Assembly (NCBI RefSeq): GCF_965200405.1
Contig: NZ_OZ241356.1
Span: forward strand, 2,232,001-2,296,000
Direction of reading: 5' to 3'
DNA length: 64,000 bases
From: Glacieibacterium sp965200405
GTDB taxonomy: Bacteria; Pseudomonadota; Alphaproteobacteria; Sphingomonadales; Sphingomonadaceae
The notes under the pieces are model-generated. The model worked only from the letters and a program-made list of their open reading frames with translations, ran no database searches and was not told the origin of the DNA. A program made the translations under genes and the position numbers. Positions 56,656-64,000 of this stretch are shown here, piece by piece; the first letter of the stretch is position 1; each line of letters opens with the position of its first letter.

Positions 56656-57597
56656 CTAGAACTCGAACGCCTCGACCTCCGAACGCTTGCCGAGCAGGAA
56701 GCAGTCGGCGACCAGCTGGAACGGGGCGACGTCGACGCGCGAGTTGCCCGCTTCGATCATTGCCGCGAAATCACGGTATATGTCCGGATATTCGTCGGTC
56801 TGACCGGTGAATGCCGGCTGGCCCTCGATGGTCAGCGTCGCACCGCCACCGGTCAGCCGCAGCTTCAGGCCATCGACCGTTTCGATATCGATTTCCCAGG
56901 TCTGCTCGCCGGTCTGGCGCCAATCGAACTCGGCATGCAGGTTTTCATCCGCGGTCAGGCCGGTCGCAAATTTGAGGTTCGCCGCGATCGGCGCCTCGCG
57001 GTTGGCCGGGAACGACAGTTCGGCTTGCGACACGAAGATCGGCGCGGGCAGTATCGTCGTCAGGATCGACAAGGCATTGATGCCGGGATCGAAGATGCCG
57101 AAGCCGCCGGCCTCGAGGATCCAGTCCTGGCCCGGATGCCAGCGGCGCAGGTCCTCCTTCCAGATCACGTCGAGGGTCTTCACGACCTTGCCGGCCAGCG
57201 CAGCACGGGTGCGCTTGACCGCCTCGTTATGCTGCGCGTGCCAGGTGGCGAAGGCGACCTTGCCGGCGGCAGTGGCTCGCGCCGCGATATCGAGGACCTC
57301 GGTAACGGTACCGGCCGGCGGCTTTTCCAGCAGCACATGCTTGCCGGCAGCCAGGCACTCGGCGGCGATGGCGCGACGCGGGCCGGGTGGGGTGCAGATC
57401 GCCACCGCATCGAGCCCGGGCGTCTTGGCGAGCATCTCGCGGTAATCGGTGTAGAAATAGGTCGCGTCCTCCGGGGTCTTGCCGCTGGTGCTCGACACCG
57501 CAATCAGTTCGAAGGCGTCGACACTCCGGATCGCCGGAACATGCTGATCTTGCGCGATTTTTCCAAAGCCGATGATCCCGATCCCGTACTTCGCCAT
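56656..57597 (-). CDS. Gfo/Idh/MocA sugar dehydrogenase, likely D-galactose/L-arabinose 1-dehydrogenase
   Basis: A 313-residue NAD(P)-dependent oxidoreductase: Rossmann motif GIIGFGKIAQDQH near the N-terminus, CTPPGPRR, the catalytic EKPPAGT, and GGFGIFDPGINALSIL in the substrate domain. These features resemble D-galactose/L-arabinose 1-dehydrogenases, which oxidise the sugar to the lactone. ATG 57597 is chosen since AAGGAAAAG lies upstream on the minus strand. It may pair functionally with the GH127 enzyme 1 kb away, whose expected product is L-arabinose. The SMP-30 lactonase at 6460-7377 could act next, but that is speculation. Confidence 0.78.
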   Translation of the reverse strand: MAKYGIGIIGFGKIAQDQHVPAIRSVDAFELIAVSSTSGKTPEDATYFYTDYREMLAKTPGLDAVAICTPPGPRRAIAAECLAAGKHVLLEKPPAGTVTEVLDIAARATAAGKVAFATWHAQHNEAVKRTRAALAGKVVKTLDVIWKEDLRRWHPGQDWILEAGGFGIFDPGINALSILTTILPAPIFVSQAELSFPANREAPIAANLKFATGLTADENLHAEFDWRQTGEQTWEIDIETVDGLKLRLTGGGATLTIEGQPAFTGQTDEYPDIYRDFAAMIEAGNSRVDVAPFQLVADCFLLGKRSEVEAFEF

Positions 57598-57637
57598 TAA
57601 ACTTTTCCTTTCGGTCGCATTCGGTTTTTCGAAACCT

Positions 57638-58594
57638 CTAGACCCGGTCGGCCGGTTCCAACGCGCAGGCAGCGTGCTCCGCCTCGATCTGAACGGTCGG
57701 GTGAGCAATCCCATATTCGTGCGCAAGATCATGCGCGATACGGTGCAGCAACGCATCGTGCGGACCCTCACCCGGAACCCCAAGATGCACGGTCAGCGCC
57801 ACCTCGGTCGTGCTCATCGACCAGATGTGCATGTCATGGACCGCAACGACGCCGGGGAGGCCCGCAAGATAGCGCTCTACCTTGTCGCAATCGATGCCCG
57901 CCGGCACAGCGTCCAGCGACAGTCGCAGCGACTCCTTGAGCAGCCCCCAGGTGCCGACGACGATCACCGCGGCGACGACCAGGCTGACCACGGGATCGAG
58001 CCATAACCACCCGGTAAAGGAAATGGCCAGCGCAGCGAGCACGACGCCCGCCGACACGATGGCGTCGCTCAGCATGTGCAGGAATGCCCCCTGAACATTG
58101 AGATCGCCCTTCCGCCCGGCAACGAACAGCAGCGCAGTGATACCGTTGACGACGATCCCCGCACCCGCCACCAGCATCACCGTGCCTGTCGCAATCGGCT
58201 CGGGGTCGGCGAAGCGCCCAATCGACTCGGCGACGATGATGCCGACCGCAACGAGCAGCGCCACCGCGTTGATCAGCGACGCCATGATCGACGAGCGTCG
58301 CCAGCCATAGGTGAAGTTGCGCGACGGCAGGCGCCGCGTCGCCCAGGCCGCACCCCACGCCAGCAGCAGCCCGAGCACGTCGGACGCATTGTGCCCAGCA
58401 TCCGCCAGCAGCGCCAGCGAGTGCGAACTCAGCCCATACACCACCTCTGCCGCAACAAAGGCGACGTTGAGCCCGATGCCGATCGCAAAGGCGCGGTCGA
58501 AGTTCGCCGGCGCGTGGCTGTGCCCATGCCCGCCGCCATGCGAATGGCCGCTGGAAGGCGCGTGCGAATGGGCGTGCGAGTGGTCGTGAGCCAT
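57638..58594 (-). CDS. Cation diffusion facilitator (ZitB/CzcD-type) transporter
   Basis: A 318-residue proton-driven metal exporter of the inner membrane, most likely for zinc. The N-terminus is a His-rich metal-binding tail (HDHSHAHSH and GHSHGGGHGHSH within residues 1-28), followed by six membrane segments with the metal site ALLADAGHNASD (HxxxD) in helix 2 and a second DxxxD-like site in AFLHMLSDAIVSAG, and a C-terminal cytosolic domain (about 220-310). A strong GGAGGGG site precedes ATG 58594. It lies between the Gfo/Idh and GH127 genes. GH127 enzymes bind zinc, an intriguing neighbour, but this may be accidental. Confidence 0.92.
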   Translation of the reverse strand: MAHDHSHAHSHAPSSGHSHGGGHGHSHAPANFDRAFAIGIGLNVAFVAAEVVYGLSSHSLALLADAGHNASDVLGLLLAWGAAWATRRLPSRNFTYGWRRSSIMASLINAVALLVAVGIIVAESIGRFADPEPIATGTVMLVAGAGIVVNGITALLFVAGRKGDLNVQGAFLHMLSDAIVSAGVVLAALAISFTGWLWLDPVVSLVVAAVIVVGTWGLLKESLRLSLDAVPAGIDCDKVERYLAGLPGVVAVHDMHIWSMSTTEVALTVHLGVPGEGPHDALLHRIAHDLAHEYGIAHPTVQIEAEHAACALEPADRV

Positions 58595-58656
58595 GATCCC
58601 CTCCACCCGGTTGCGCCGCCGTGGTCAAGAGCTTGTGTCGCCGCCGGAGACCGCGA

Positions 58657-60615
58657 TCAGGTCGAAACGCGCCCGATCGGCCAATAGGTCGCGTAACGCT
58701 CGTGCGCGATCCGAAAATACGGCACCAGCCGGACTGGTTGTTGCTCCGCGGACATCACTACGAACTCCAGCGACCTCTCACTGGGACGAATTTCGCGGGC
58801 GATCGCCTCTGGATCGCCGGCAAGCTTGGGCGGCGTGAACGGCGCAGCGTTATAGTCGCCGTACTTGCGCTCGTTGACGACGATATCGACACTTGGCGCG
58901 ATCCCGTCGCGCCCCAGCGCACCGGCCAGCACGAGCGGTCCATAAGTGAATGCGACGATGTCCGGCGCGACCGGTGATCGCTCGACGCCGACCTCCATGA
59001 CCAAGCTCATCTCGACCGTGTCGCCGTTCCGCCAGGTCCGCGCGAGCTCGACATAACTGCCGGGATCGATCGACCGCAGCGCTTCGACGCCATTGACCGA
59101 CACCACCGCAGTGCGGCTCCAGCCGGGATGGCGCATCTTCAGGGTCAGCTCGGTCGGGCGCTTCATCGTCCAGCGCAGGGCCGTCGTCGCCGCGTCGGGG
59201 AAGGCCGTCGCCTGGGTCAGAGTGGCACCGACTGCCTTCCACGTGACCGTGGAGGGAATAAGCAGGTTCACGTAGATTGCGCGATCATCATGGAAGTAGA
59301 TCGAGTCGCGATATTTGACATGGTTCTCCATGCCCGTGCCGGTGCAGCACCAGAATGAATTCTCGGGCGTGTGGTACAGCTTCATGTAGCCGGGCCGGGC
59401 GCCCTGGAAATAGGTTGCCATGCCGGTCTCGGGATCTTGCGAAGCGAGGATGCCATTGTAGAGCGTCCGTTCGTAAAAATCCGCATAGGCGGGCTGGGGA
59501 TCGTGCAGGAACAGGGCCCGGGTCAGCTTCAGCATGTTGTGCTGACCGCAGGTTTCAGATCCCTTTGCCGAGAAGACGTGGTCGGCGAAGTTCGCGACCG
59601 GGTAGAAGTGCTCGTTGTCACCGTGTCCGCCGGTTACGTAGGAGCGGGTTGTCGTCACCGTCTTCCAGAAGAACTGTGAGGCGGCCTGGTATTCAGGCTT
59701 GCCGGTGACGTCCCAAACCCGCGCGAACCCGACGATCTTGGGAATTTGCGTGTTTGCGTGCAGCCCGTCCAGATGGTCGCGGTTCTTCGCCAACGGTGCC
59801 ATGACCGACTTGTGCGAGAAACGCTCGGCCATGTGGCGGTAGTCGGCCTCGCCGGTTAGCAGGTAAAGATCGGCGAAGACCTCGTTCATGCCGCCGTGCT
59901 CGGTCTCCAGCATGGTTTCGAACTGTGCATCATCAAGCGGCCGGGTCGCAGCAACGGCCCAATCGGCGAGGCGCAGCAGCACGTCGCGCGAGGTTGTGCT
60001 GTCGGACAATGTCGCTGCATCACGCAAGCCGGCAAAGACTTTGTGAAGCGTGTACCATGGCACGCCGGTGATCTTTTCGCCGCGCAGGTGCGCCGCAATC
60101 AGCCTCGGCCCATCGGGGAAAGCGCAGATCAATCCGGACTGCGATGCCAGTTGGCAGGCTGCGAGATCCGCCGCGATATACTCGATCTTCGCCTTGAAGC
60201 GCTTGTCGCCGGTGGAGCGCCACGCAAGGGCGCAGGCTGACAGGTAATGGCCCAGCGTATGGCCGTGGCAGTTGATCTCCGCCCAGATCGGCTCCGACTC
60301 CCAGCCGCCATAGACTGGCGCCCGTGGCGGCAAGCCAGCATTGACCCGGAAGTTGTGAAGCATCCGGTCCGGCTGCAACGACAGCAGGTATGCTTCGGTC
60401 TTGCGTTGGGCATGGAGAAACGGGCCCTCGCCCAGGGTCACGTCGGCCATGTCGAATGCCTGCAGCTTTGCCTTGGGCAGGGTCACATCGACCTCCGCTG
60501 CATAACCCGGTGCGGAGCGAAGGCTGGCGACGACCGGTCCGGCGACCAGCGCACTCGTCGCCGTCCCGGCCAGGAAGGTCCGGCGGCTATGGCCTGTGCA
60601 GCACGGTCCAAGCAT
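58657..60615 (-). CDS. GH127 family beta-L-arabinofuranosidase-like enzyme
   Basis: A 652-residue Tat-exported glycoside hydrolase (SRRTFLAG at about residues 10-17). The catalytic zinc site of GH127 is intact: Glu354 and Cys356 in GSETCGQHN, and Cys423-Cys424 in WCCTGTGMENH, matching the E-x-C and C-C ligands of HypBA1. The (alpha/alpha)6 barrel and C-terminal beta domains follow. Characterised GH127 enzymes release L-arabinose from beta-L-arabinofuranosides such as plant hydroxyproline-rich glycoproteins. ATG 60615 has AAGGAA upstream. It is divergent from the acylase gene. Confidence 0.88.
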   Translation of the reverse strand: MLGPCCTGHSRRTFLAGTATSALVAGPVVASLRSAPGYAAEVDVTLPKAKLQAFDMADVTLGEGPFLHAQRKTEAYLLSLQPDRMLHNFRVNAGLPPRAPVYGGWESEPIWAEINCHGHTLGHYLSACALAWRSTGDKRFKAKIEYIAADLAACQLASQSGLICAFPDGPRLIAAHLRGEKITGVPWYTLHKVFAGLRDAATLSDSTTSRDVLLRLADWAVAATRPLDDAQFETMLETEHGGMNEVFADLYLLTGEADYRHMAERFSHKSVMAPLAKNRDHLDGLHANTQIPKIVGFARVWDVTGKPEYQAASQFFWKTVTTTRSYVTGGHGDNEHFYPVANFADHVFSAKGSETCGQHNMLKLTRALFLHDPQPAYADFYERTLYNGILASQDPETGMATYFQGARPGYMKLYHTPENSFWCCTGTGMENHVKYRDSIYFHDDRAIYVNLLIPSTVTWKAVGATLTQATAFPDAATTALRWTMKRPTELTLKMRHPGWSRTAVVSVNGVEALRSIDPGSYVELARTWRNGDTVEMSLVMEVGVERSPVAPDIVAFTYGPLVLAGALGRDGIAPSVDIVVNERKYGDYNAAPFTPPKLAGDPEAIAREIRPSERSLEFVVMSAEQQPVRLVPYFRIAHERYATYWPIGRVST

Positions 60616-60761
60616 TCCGAGATTCCTTGCGCAATTCCCGTACAATTGTCTGAGTAGCCCAAGGCCCTGCGCAACGAAAGCATGTCCAGCGGGCAGTGCA
60701 CGCCTATCATCCGTCCGCATGGCAGGTCATAACTGCTGCGACACGGTGGGGTTTGTCGCGG

Positions 60762-62855
60762 ATGCGGAAGTGGCTGAGGATCGGCACGGGGGTCGGCGCG
60801 GTACTGGCGACGGTATTCGTCGGTCTGGCGAGCTGGGACAATCTGACCGCCCGGGCGCCTGCCGCCGACCCGGTTGTCGTGCATCATGTCCGCATCGTTC
60901 GTGATACCTACGGCGTGCCGCACATCTTCGGCCGCACCGACGCCGATGTTGCGTTCGGCCTGGCCTACGCCCATGCCGAGGACGATTTCCCGACGATAGA
61001 GCATTCCATGGCGGCGGCGCGCGGTCGTGCCGGAGCGATCACGGGTGCCGAGGGAGCTAAGCTCGACTTCGCCAATGCGCTGCTCGACGCTCAAGATGTG
61101 GCGGAGCGCGGCTTTGCGACCCAGCTCGACCAGCCGACGCGTGACCTTGTCGACGCTTATGCCGCGGGGCTCAACCGCTATGCCGAAAAGCACCCGGGCG
61201 AGGTCCGGCTGCGAGGGTTGTTCCCGCTGAACGGGCGCGACGTGGTGACGTTGTTCGCGGTGCGCCTGCCGTTCTTTTTTGGGCTCGACCGAACGTTGGG
61301 GATGATGCTCGACAACAAGCCGGCACCACGCAACGCCGGACCGGGCGGCGAGAAGGGCTCCAACGGCTTTGCGGTGGCGCCGGGACGCTCGACCGACGGC
61401 GTCACCCGGCTGATCTCCAATTCGCATCAACCTTGGGAAGGCGACGTCGCCTGGTACGAGGCGGTAGTGCATTCCGACGCGGGCTGGGACTTTGCCGGCG
61501 CACTGTTCCCGGGCGTGCCGTTCCCGGTGGTCGGGCACAACAAGACCCTGGGCTGGACCGAGACGGTCGATCGGCCGGACCTCGTCGATGTCTACAGGCT
61601 GGCAATGGACGCCGACGGCACGCACTACCGCTTCGACGACAAGTGGCTGCCGCTGGAGCAGACGCGCGTCTGGCTGCACGTCCGTTTCGGGCCGCTGGTG
61701 CTGCCAATCCCGAAGACGGTGTATCGCTCGGTGCAGGGGCCGGTGATCAGGAACGAGCGCGGGGTGTTCGCGATCCGCTATGCCGGGATCGGCGACGTCG
61801 GCGCGGTGCAGCAGTGGTATAAGCTCAACAAAGCGCGCGACTTCGGGGAGTGGAAGGCGATCATGGCGCGTCAGGGCGTGCCGTCGTTCAACTTCGTCTA
61901 TGCCGACGCGGCGGGACACATCGGCATGTTCTACAATGCGCGCTTCCCCAAGCGTATAACGGGCTTCGACTGGCAGGGCGAACTGCCGGGCGCCACCAGC
62001 AAGACGCTGTGGACGAGCTATGAGCCGTTCAGCGCGGACCCGGCCATCGTTGATCCCGCAGCGGGCTGGGTGGCCAACTCGAACAACACACCGTTCCATG
62101 CGACCGATCCGGCGAGCGACATCAAGCGGGTCGACTTCGCTCCTGAGCTCGGCATCGAGACCAACATGACCAATCGGGCGCTGCGCTGGATGGACCTGTT
62201 TGCGGCCCATCCCGGCAAGCTGTCGCGCGAAGATCTGCTCCGCATCAAGTTCGACAAGGGCTATAGTCACGCTGGCGTAATGGGGGCGTGGATGGCGAAG
62301 CTGGCGGCGGTCGATACCAGCGGCGCACCTGAATCTGCGGCGGCGCAGGCGCTGCTGGCAAAGTGGGACTGGGTCCAGGACGGGCAGGGGCCTGCCGATG
62401 CAATGGCGGCGATGGTGATCGGCAGTGCAGCAGGAGCGGCCAACGACGGCGATCCGTTGCCGGATGCGAAGGCCGTGCTGGCAAACGACAGCGCTTGGCT
62501 GAAAGCCAGTTTCGGTCGGCTGGATCCGCCACTGGCGTCGCTGCAGCGTATTGTCCGCGGCAAGACCAGCCTGCCGGTATTCGGTGGCCCCGACACCATC
62601 CGCGCGATCTATAGTCGCGAGGAGAAGGGCGTACGGGTCGCCGACCACGGAGACAGCTTCATCATGCTCGTAGAATGGGGGAGGGACGGCGCCGTTCATT
62701 CGGAGAGCATTCACCAGTACGGCGCTGCAACTGCGCGTCCTGACTCGCCGCACTACGCCGACCAGGCGCCACTGTTCGCCGCCGAGAAGTGGAAGCCGGT
62801 GTGGTTCACCGAGGCCCAGCTGGCCGGCCATGTAGAAAGGTCCTACCGGCCATGA
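60762..62855 (+). CDS. Penicillin acylase family N-terminal nucleophile hydrolase
   Basis: A 697-residue secreted Ntn-hydrolase. A signal peptide or anchor (about residues 1-27) is followed by the alpha part, with VRIVRDTYGVPHIFGRT and AFGLAYAHAEDD, and the maturation site GEKGSNGF, where cleavage before Ser200 exposes the nucleophile. The beta part includes LISNSHQPW, and SNNTPF. Such enzymes hydrolyse amides: beta-lactam side chains, acyl-homoserine lactones or acylated amino acids. The substrate is unknown; quorum quenching is possible. ATG 60762 starts at MRKWLRIG; a GTG or ATG further upstream is less likely. Its stop overlaps the DUF2721 start (ATGA). Confidence 0.88.
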   Translation: MRKWLRIGTGVGAVLATVFVGLASWDNLTARAPAADPVVVHHVRIVRDTYGVPHIFGRTDADVAFGLAYAHAEDDFPTIEHSMAAARGRAGAITGAEGAKLDFANALLDAQDVAERGFATQLDQPTRDLVDAYAAGLNRYAEKHPGEVRLRGLFPLNGRDVVTLFAVRLPFFFGLDRTLGMMLDNKPAPRNAGPGGEKGSNGFAVAPGRSTDGVTRLISNSHQPWEGDVAWYEAVVHSDAGWDFAGALFPGVPFPVVGHNKTLGWTETVDRPDLVDVYRLAMDADGTHYRFDDKWLPLEQTRVWLHVRFGPLVLPIPKTVYRSVQGPVIRNERGVFAIRYAGIGDVGAVQQWYKLNKARDFGEWKAIMARQGVPSFNFVYADAAGHIGMFYNARFPKRITGFDWQGELPGATSKTLWTSYEPFSADPAIVDPAAGWVANSNNTPFHATDPASDIKRVDFAPELGIETNMTNRALRWMDLFAAHPGKLSREDLLRIKFDKGYSHAGVMGAWMAKLAAVDTSGAPESAAAQALLAKWDWVQDGQGPADAMAAMVIGSAAGAANDGDPLPDAKAVLANDSAWLKASFGRLDPPLASLQRIVRGKTSLPVFGGPDTIRAIYSREEKGVRVADHGDSFIMLVEWGRDGAVHSESIHQYGAATARPDSPHYADQAPLFAAEKWKPVWFTEAQLAGHVERSYRP

Positions 62856-63316
62856 TCGCTACCCCCGCCCATATCGACACCATCGCGCACAACATCCAGC
62901 TGGCGGTGGCCCCGGTGTTTCTGCTGACCGGTATCGCATCGATCCTCAACGTCATGACCAGTCGCTTGAGCCGCGTCATCGACCGGGCCCGCAAGCTAGA
63001 GTCGGAGCTAAGCAGCTACGACGCTGCGGCGCGGAAGCGGGCCGGCAAGGAGATGGTGGTGCTCGGCCGGCGCATGTCGGCGGCACATTGGGCAATCGGA
63101 CTGTGCACCCTGTCGGCGCTGTTCGTCTGCATCGTCGTCGCGATCCTGTTCGTCGGCGACGTTATCCCGATGCGTGCCTCCGCCGCCGTCGCGCCGCTAT
63201 TCATTTTGGTGATGATCCTGCTGATCGCGGGACTACTCGCCTTCCTGGCCGAGGTTCAGATTGCGATGCGCTCGGTCCGGGTCCGAGGCGAAGCACTGGA
63301 GGACTTCAGGGGTTAG
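62852..63316 (+). CDS. DUF2721 membrane protein
   Basis: A 154-residue inner-membrane protein with three hydrophobic segments (about residues 18-36, 78-103 and 110-138) and a helical cytosolic loop. The N-terminal part VAPVFLLTGIASILNVMTSRLSRV and RARKLESEL match DUF2721, a family of unknown function found widely in proteobacteria and cyanobacteria. Its ATG overlaps the acylase stop (ATGA at 62852-62855), so it is co-translated with it. Confidence 0.82.
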   Translation: MIATPAHIDTIAHNIQLAVAPVFLLTGIASILNVMTSRLSRVIDRARKLESELSSYDAAARKRAGKEMVVLGRRMSAAHWAIGLCTLSALFVCIVVAILFVGDVIPMRASAAVAPLFILVMILLIAGLLAFLAEVQIAMRSVRVRGEALEDFRG

Positions 63317-63327
63317 TGGACGCCTCC

Positions 63328-63356
63328 GCCGACAGTGTCTCATCGACACTGTCGGC
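63328..63356. repeat. 12-bp hairpin between convergent genes
   Basis: GCCGACAGTGTC (63328-63339) and GACACTGTCGGC (63345-63356) form a perfect stem with a 5-base loop TCATC. It sits between the convergent DUF2721 and ilvC stops, so it may act as a bidirectional terminator despite lacking T-runs on either side. Confidence 0.6.
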
Positions 63357-63370
63357 AGATACAGTTGCGG

Positions 63371-64000
63371 CTAGTTCTTGGCCTTGTCGACGAGCTGGTT
63401 CTTGCCAATCCACGGCATCATGGCGCGCAGCTTCTCGCCAACTTCCTCGATCTCGTGACGGGCCTGCAGCTTGCGGCTGGCCTTGAGGACCGGGTTGCCG
63501 GCGCGGTTGTCGAGGATGAAGTCGCGAACGAAGCGCCCTTCCTGGATGTCCTTGAGGACGCGCTTCATCTCGGCCTTGGTCTCGTCGGTGACGATGCGCG
63601 GGCCGGTGACGATGTCGCCGAATTCGGCGGTGTTGCTGATCGAGTAGCGCATGTTGGCAATGCCGCCCTCGTACATCAGGTCGACGATCAACTTGACCTC
63701 GTGCAGGCACTCGAAATACGCCATCTCAGGTGCATAGCCGGCCTCGGTCAGCGTCTCGAAGCCCGCCATGACCAGCTGGGTCAGGCCGCCGCACAGCACG
63801 ACCTGCTCGCCGAACAGGTCGGTCTCGCACTCCTCGCGGAAGGTCGTCTCGATGATGCCGGAGCGTCCGCCACCAATCGCCGAGGCGTAGCTCAGCGCGA
63901 CATCATGGGCGTTGCCGCTGGCATCCTGGTGGATGGCGACGAGGCACGGCACGCCGCCGCCGCGAGCATATTCGGAGCGCACCGTATGGCCCGGGCCCTT
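63371..64000 (-). CDS. ilvC: Ketol-acid reductoisomerase (C-terminal part)
   Basis: IlvC makes dihydroxy-isovalerate or dihydroxy-methylvalerate for valine, leucine and isoleucine. About 209 codons are visible; the frame is open through base 64000, so the N-terminal NADPH domain lies outside the window. The visible part starts in KGPGHTVRSEY at the end of the Rossmann domain and has AIHQDASGNAHD, the metal site EECETDLFGEQ, GLTQLVMAGFETL and YFECLHEVKLIVDLMYEGG of the knotted helical domain. The short class I form (about 340 residues) is likely. Confidence 0.97.
   Translation of the reverse strand, partial: KGPGHTVRSEYARGGGVPCLVAIHQDASGNAHDVALSYASAIGGGRSGIIETTFREECETDLFGEQVVLCGGLTQLVMAGFETLTEAGYAPEMAYFECLHEVKLIVDLMYEGGIANMRYSISNTAEFGDIVTGPRIVTDETKAEMKRVLKDIQEGRFVRDFILDNRAGNPVLKASRKLQARHEIEEVGEKLRAMMPWIGKNQLVDKAKN

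Overview
The window looks like a chromosomal segment of an alphaproteobacterium, most likely a member of the Sphingomonadales. It is GC-rich throughout. It encodes the cell-cycle regulator GcrA, a PEPxxWA-CTERM exosortase-type protein, a coniferyl-aldehyde-dehydrogenase-type ALDH, two Mfd-family ATPases and an sdhE-mfd/recG cluster. Genus and species cannot be settled from the sequence alone. Both ends cut genes: a toxin-like frame is open at base 1, and ilvC runs off base 64000.

1-913 is an accessory island of about 50% GC. It holds the C-terminal nuclease domain of a polymorphic toxin with an overlapping immunity gene of the YezG/DUF600 type. 1301-10260 is housekeeping and metabolism on the plus strand: panB, a YfgM-like TPR protein, bamB, der, maiA, an SMP-30 lactonase, cysD and a fused cysNC. 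10399-13395 runs on the minus strand: typA with a clear intrinsic terminator, then an unknown membrane protein, a Pmp3/YqaE proteolipid too short for usual ORF cut-offs, and tadA.

13610-18386 is the compact plus-strand run rodZ-like, cpoB, tilS, ftsH, with overlapping genes. It is followed by a methyltransferase, an ALDH, a VOC protein and infC, which probably starts at AUA. 22306-26000 holds an HTH regulator with an operator-like array in its leader, a hairpin-rich divergent intergenic region, an ABC-F ATPase, tRNA-Glu and a short AT-rich stretch ahead of a glycine-rich PEPxxWA-CTERM protein. 26589-31947 (minus strand) carries recJ, glpX, hom and an AlaC-like aminotransferase. 32034-39961 carries a small secreted protein, phaC, an outer-membrane barrel coupled to a four-repeat membrane protein, a Wzi-like protein, gcrA, an ABC-2 permease and a hydrolase.

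39936-52249 is rich in nucleic-acid enzymes: mfd, sdhE, recG, tyrS, anmK and a second, diverged Mfd. tRNA-Lys, a terminator and a PaoABC-type periplasmic molybdenum oxidoreductase follow. The right end (56656-64000) has a Gfo/Idh sugar dehydrogenase, a zinc-type CDF exporter, a Tat-exported GH127 beta-L-arabinofuranosidase-like enzyme, a penicillin acylase family hydrolase, a DUF2721 protein and partial ilvC.

Most genes are ordinary core genes packed with ATGA, GTGA or TTGA overlaps. The candidates for something new are the diverged Mfd paralogue, the toxin-immunity pair, the regulator/ABC-F intergenic region, the four-repeat membrane protein with its coupled barrel, and the small Pmp3 operon.
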